Source of the DNA: an uncultured Oscillospiraceae bacterium
Lineage (GTDB): Bacteria; Bacillota; Clostridia; Oscillospirales; Acutalibacteraceae
Assembly (NCBI GenBank): GCA_900553255.1
Contig: USCI01000053.1
Location: forward strand, 1 to 17,505
DNA: 17,505 nt
Reading direction: 5' to 3'
Part shown: positions 15,608 through 17,505 of the stretch, in pieces
How the letters are laid out: each line of letters starts with the position of its first letter
Position numbering within the stretch: position 1 is the first letter of the stretch
Notes under the pieces: model-generated
Seen by the model: the letters and a program-made list of their open reading frames with translations, nothing else
Database searches by the model: none
What the model was told of the DNA's origin: nothing
Made by a program: the position numbers and the translations under genes

Positions 15608-16864
15608 ATGAAACCATTTCGCTTTCGTCCGCTGATTCTGGGCCTGGCAGGCCTGCTGTTTCTGCTCCCTGCGGGCGGCTGCACAACTGCTGTCCCCAAC
15701 GAATCTTTGTCTTCTTCTCTTTCTTCCGCTTCCGATAACACGTCTACCGTCAGTTCTACGGATACTCCCGAAAACGACGTCTCCCTCCCCGAAAAGGAGT
15801 ATCCTCCCGTAAATCCCGAGTTGCTGCACGGCCTTTGTTATGTGCACTATCTGATGAAAGACCGGGTGACCATTGAGCAGGCAACCGACGTGATCGCCGC
15901 CCTCGGTGCCAAAAGTGTCCGTACCTGGAATCACGCCATCCTGTTTTCCTACGATTACAAAACGATCGACACCAACCTCACCGCGCCGTATCATGAACTG
16001 TACCGCGTCATGAAAGAAAAAGGCGTCGAACAGATTATCGGTATGAACCACTTCCACTACCTTCCCGACGCCCCCGGCGTCATGACCACACAGGTGCCGG
16101 ACAGAGATACGACGCCCGGATCCGATTACATGGTATTTCTGGATTCCTACGAGGCCATGTGGAAAACTCTCGCGGCCGAATTTCCCGAAATCGACTACTG
16201 GGAAATGGGCAACGAGATGAACCACGATCCCTTCCTCAACCCTATCGGCTACACCGACGGGACTAATGGCGTCGCCCCCTTTTCCCTGATGGAAAAAGCC
16301 GATATCACCACAGATATGATCTTTCGTGCCAGCCGCGGTATCAAGGCTGCCAATCCCGACGCCGTCACGATTTTCCCCGGCATGGCGCCCGTAGATGGGA
16401 TTTACGGCGTCATGATGCGTCAATACCTCGAACGGGTTTACGAGAATATTGAAAGCGGCGATTTCGGCTCCACCAACACCGATGACTTCTTCGAGGCCCT
16501 CGCCTGGCACCTATATGCCAACTCCGAGCCCGACGAGGACTGGGTACAGGTTAACCTGGATCTGTACGCGGTTGCCCAAAAGCACGGCGACGACGGGAAA
16601 AAAGTTTATCTCACCGAGGTCGGTTATCCGGATTCGGGTAATTCGGTGACTGATCAGAATCAGGGGGAATGGCTCAAGGAAATGTACCGTCTCGCAGCTG
16701 AACAGCTTCCGTTTGTCGAATCCATCCATTATTATCGCCTGTTCAACGACGGAGAGGAATCCTACGGCCTGCTTCGCGACCCCGCAGTCGGCGGCACCGT
16801 TAAAGCCAAGGGAGAAGCTTATCAGGAATCGGCCGGCGGCTCCGGTGATCTCAATCTTTCTTGA
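15608..16864 (+). CDS. Lipoprotein glycoside hydrolase, clan GH-A fold, copy 2
   Basis: A 418-residue paralogue of the preceding gene product, also a predicted surface lipoprotein. Lipobox LPAGGC gives lipidated Cys25, and a Ser/Thr/Asn-rich tether follows to about 60. The barrel has YWEMGNEMNHDPF (197-209) with probable acid/base Glu203, and YLTEVGYPDSG (334-344) with probable nucleophile Glu337. From about residue 180 on it is nearly the same protein as copy 1. The differences lie mainly in loops after early barrel strands (residues 112-127 and 150-164) and in the tether, as expected if the two split substrate preference. The start ATG has AGGAG at 7 nt; the longer open frame from 15464 runs back into copy 1 and is not used. 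Signal peptide, tether and barrel are seen; function is inferred from fold and catalytic pattern only. Confidence 0.83.
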   Translation: MKPFRFRPLILGLAGLLFLLPAGGCTTAVPNESLSSSLSSASDNTSTVSSTDTPENDVSLPEKEYPPVNPELLHGLCYVHYLMKDRVTIEQATDVIAALGAKSVRTWNHAILFSYDYKTIDTNLTAPYHELYRVMKEKGVEQIIGMNHFHYLPDAPGVMTTQVPDRDTTPGSDYMVFLDSYEAMWKTLAAEFPEIDYWEMGNEMNHDPFLNPIGYTDGTNGVAPFSLMEKADITTDMIFRASRGIKAANPDAVTIFPGMAPVDGIYGVMMRQYLERVYENIESGDFGSTNTDDFFEALAWHLYANSEPDEDWVQVNLDLYAVAQKHGDDGKKVYLTEVGYPDSGNSVTDQNQGEWLKEMYRLAAEQLPFVESIHYYRLFNDGEESYGLLRDPAVGGTVKAKGEAYQESAGGSGDLNLS

Positions 16865-16894
16865 GCCGTCAGTTTCTTAGCTGGAGGTACAGAA

Positions 16895-17419
16895 ATGAAA
16901 CGTAAATTGAATGGCCTTGTCTTGCTTTGCTGCGCTGTGGCTCTCATCGCGGCGGGATGTGGGGAGACCTCTTCTTTCTTGCCCGCTGCGCCTTCCTCCG
17001 CTGCGCCGCAAACCTCGGCACCGCCATCCACGACCGTCCCGCCTGTTGTGGACGGCATGGATATCGGTGAAACCGCTGTTTCCCAGACGGTGGAGTTTAC
17101 GTTGCTCTCCGCCGAGCGGGATCCGGAAGACGCCAGTCGCTATCTTGTCACCTTTACGCTGAAAAACATCGGCACACAGGAGCATCCGTATACTTACGCG
17201 CAGCGCCTGCATTTGTTGGATACGGAAAAAAGTCGCATTGCCGCCTCTGCGCTCACCGCCGATGGCGAGGATCTCACCGGTCTGGCACTTGCACCTGGTG
17301 ATTCCGTAACGGCTCAAGCCGTTTTCTCCCTGCCCGATGATTTTCAGCCTAGCAGCTTTACCTATACCTATGACATCATGGGATTCGGTCTGTTTACTTA
17401 CCGGCTCGACGGCCGATAA
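16895..17419 (+). CDS. Small DUF4352-like lipoprotein
   Basis: A 174-residue lipoprotein. Signal peptide MKRKLNGLVLLCCAVALIAA is followed by lipidated Cys22, then a Ser/Pro/Ala/Thr-rich tether (about 25-52) and one beta-sandwich domain (about 55-172). The pattern VEFTLLSAER..YLVTFTLKNIG, then LAPGDSVTAQAVFSLPDDF and a closing YDIMGFGLFTYRL, resembles DUF4352-type immunoglobulin-like domains common in Firmicute lipoproteins. No enzyme motif. GGAGG (16883-16887) gives 7 nt spacing to the ATG. It starts 30 nt after the second lipoprotein glycosidase and is probably co-transcribed. It may be a structural or sugar-sensing partner of the surface enzymes, but nothing in the sequence proves it. Confidence 0.8.
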   Translation: MKRKLNGLVLLCCAVALIAAGCGETSSFLPAAPSSAAPQTSAPPSTTVPPVVDGMDIGETAVSQTVEFTLLSAERDPEDASRYLVTFTLKNIGTQEHPYTYAQRLHLLDTEKSRIAASALTADGEDLTGLALAPGDSVTAQAVFSLPDDFQPSSFTYTYDIMGFGLFTYRLDGR

Positions 17420-17482
17420 CCTGAACGGGATTGTCATTTCGTTTCTTGGTTTGGCACTTACAAGACACGACATATGCCGACG

Positions 17483-17505
17483 CCCCGCCGCACATTGCGG
17501 CGGGG
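17483..17505 (+). terminator. Predicted intrinsic terminator stem at the window edge
   Basis: CCCCGCCGC (17483-17491) and GCGGCGGGG (17497-17505) form a perfect 9-bp GC stem with loop ACATT, 63 nt after the last stop codon. The U tract expected after it would lie outside the window. It would end the exported-protein transcript. Confidence 0.75.

Overview
The window looks like a carbohydrate-utilisation locus of a Gram-positive Firmicute, most likely a gut or rumen Oscillospiraceae/Ruminococcaceae relative. The signs are AGGAGG-type ribosome binding sites, Gram-positive lipoboxes, a sortase-like C-terminal tail, a poly-threonine linker of the kind known from Ruminococcus surface proteins, and moderately GC-rich coding DNA broken by AT-rich control regions. 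No rRNA, tRNA, mobile element or CRISPR array was seen. The genus is inference.

Layout. (1) A leftward GH36 alpha-galactosidase-like gene (127-1845). (2) A divergent control region (about 1846-2047) with a promoter for each direction and a perfect palindrome against the leftward -35 box. (3) A tight rightward operon of six genes without signal peptides (2048-12329): unknown protein A1, a large GH106-like glycosidase, a GH65 phosphorylase, beta-phosphoglucomutase, unknown protein A2 (a paralogue of A1) and a GH95 alpha-L-fucosidase-like enzyme. Several junctions overlap or are nearly contiguous. (4) A 219-bp AT-rich and structured gap with a second candidate promoter. (5) A rightward run of four exported proteins (12549-17419): a tandem discoidin-domain protein with a Thr linker and a wall-anchor-like tail, two paralogous clan GH-A lipoproteins, and a small DUF4352-like lipoprotein. 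The window ends in a perfect 9-bp GC hairpin that is probably the stem of an intrinsic terminator.

How it may work together (inference). The exported set would bind and cut a glycan at the cell surface. The oligosaccharides would be imported by a transporter lying outside the window. The cytoplasmic set would strip alpha-galactosyl (GH36), rhamnosyl-like (GH106-like) and fucosyl or L-galactosyl (GH95) ends. The GH65 enzyme would cleave an alpha-glucosyl bond with phosphate, and beta-phosphoglucomutase would turn the resulting beta-glucose 1-phosphate into glucose 6-phosphate. The mixture of specificities points to a branched heteropolysaccharide such as a plant, mucilage or bacterial exopolysaccharide, but the sequence does not identify it.

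The least explained parts are the A1/A2 family, whose members each sit directly before a putative L-deoxysugar hydrolase; the paired lipoprotein glycosidases of no family I can name; and the RNA hairpins directly upstream of their ribosome binding sites, one of which appears to mask the Shine-Dalgarno sequence.
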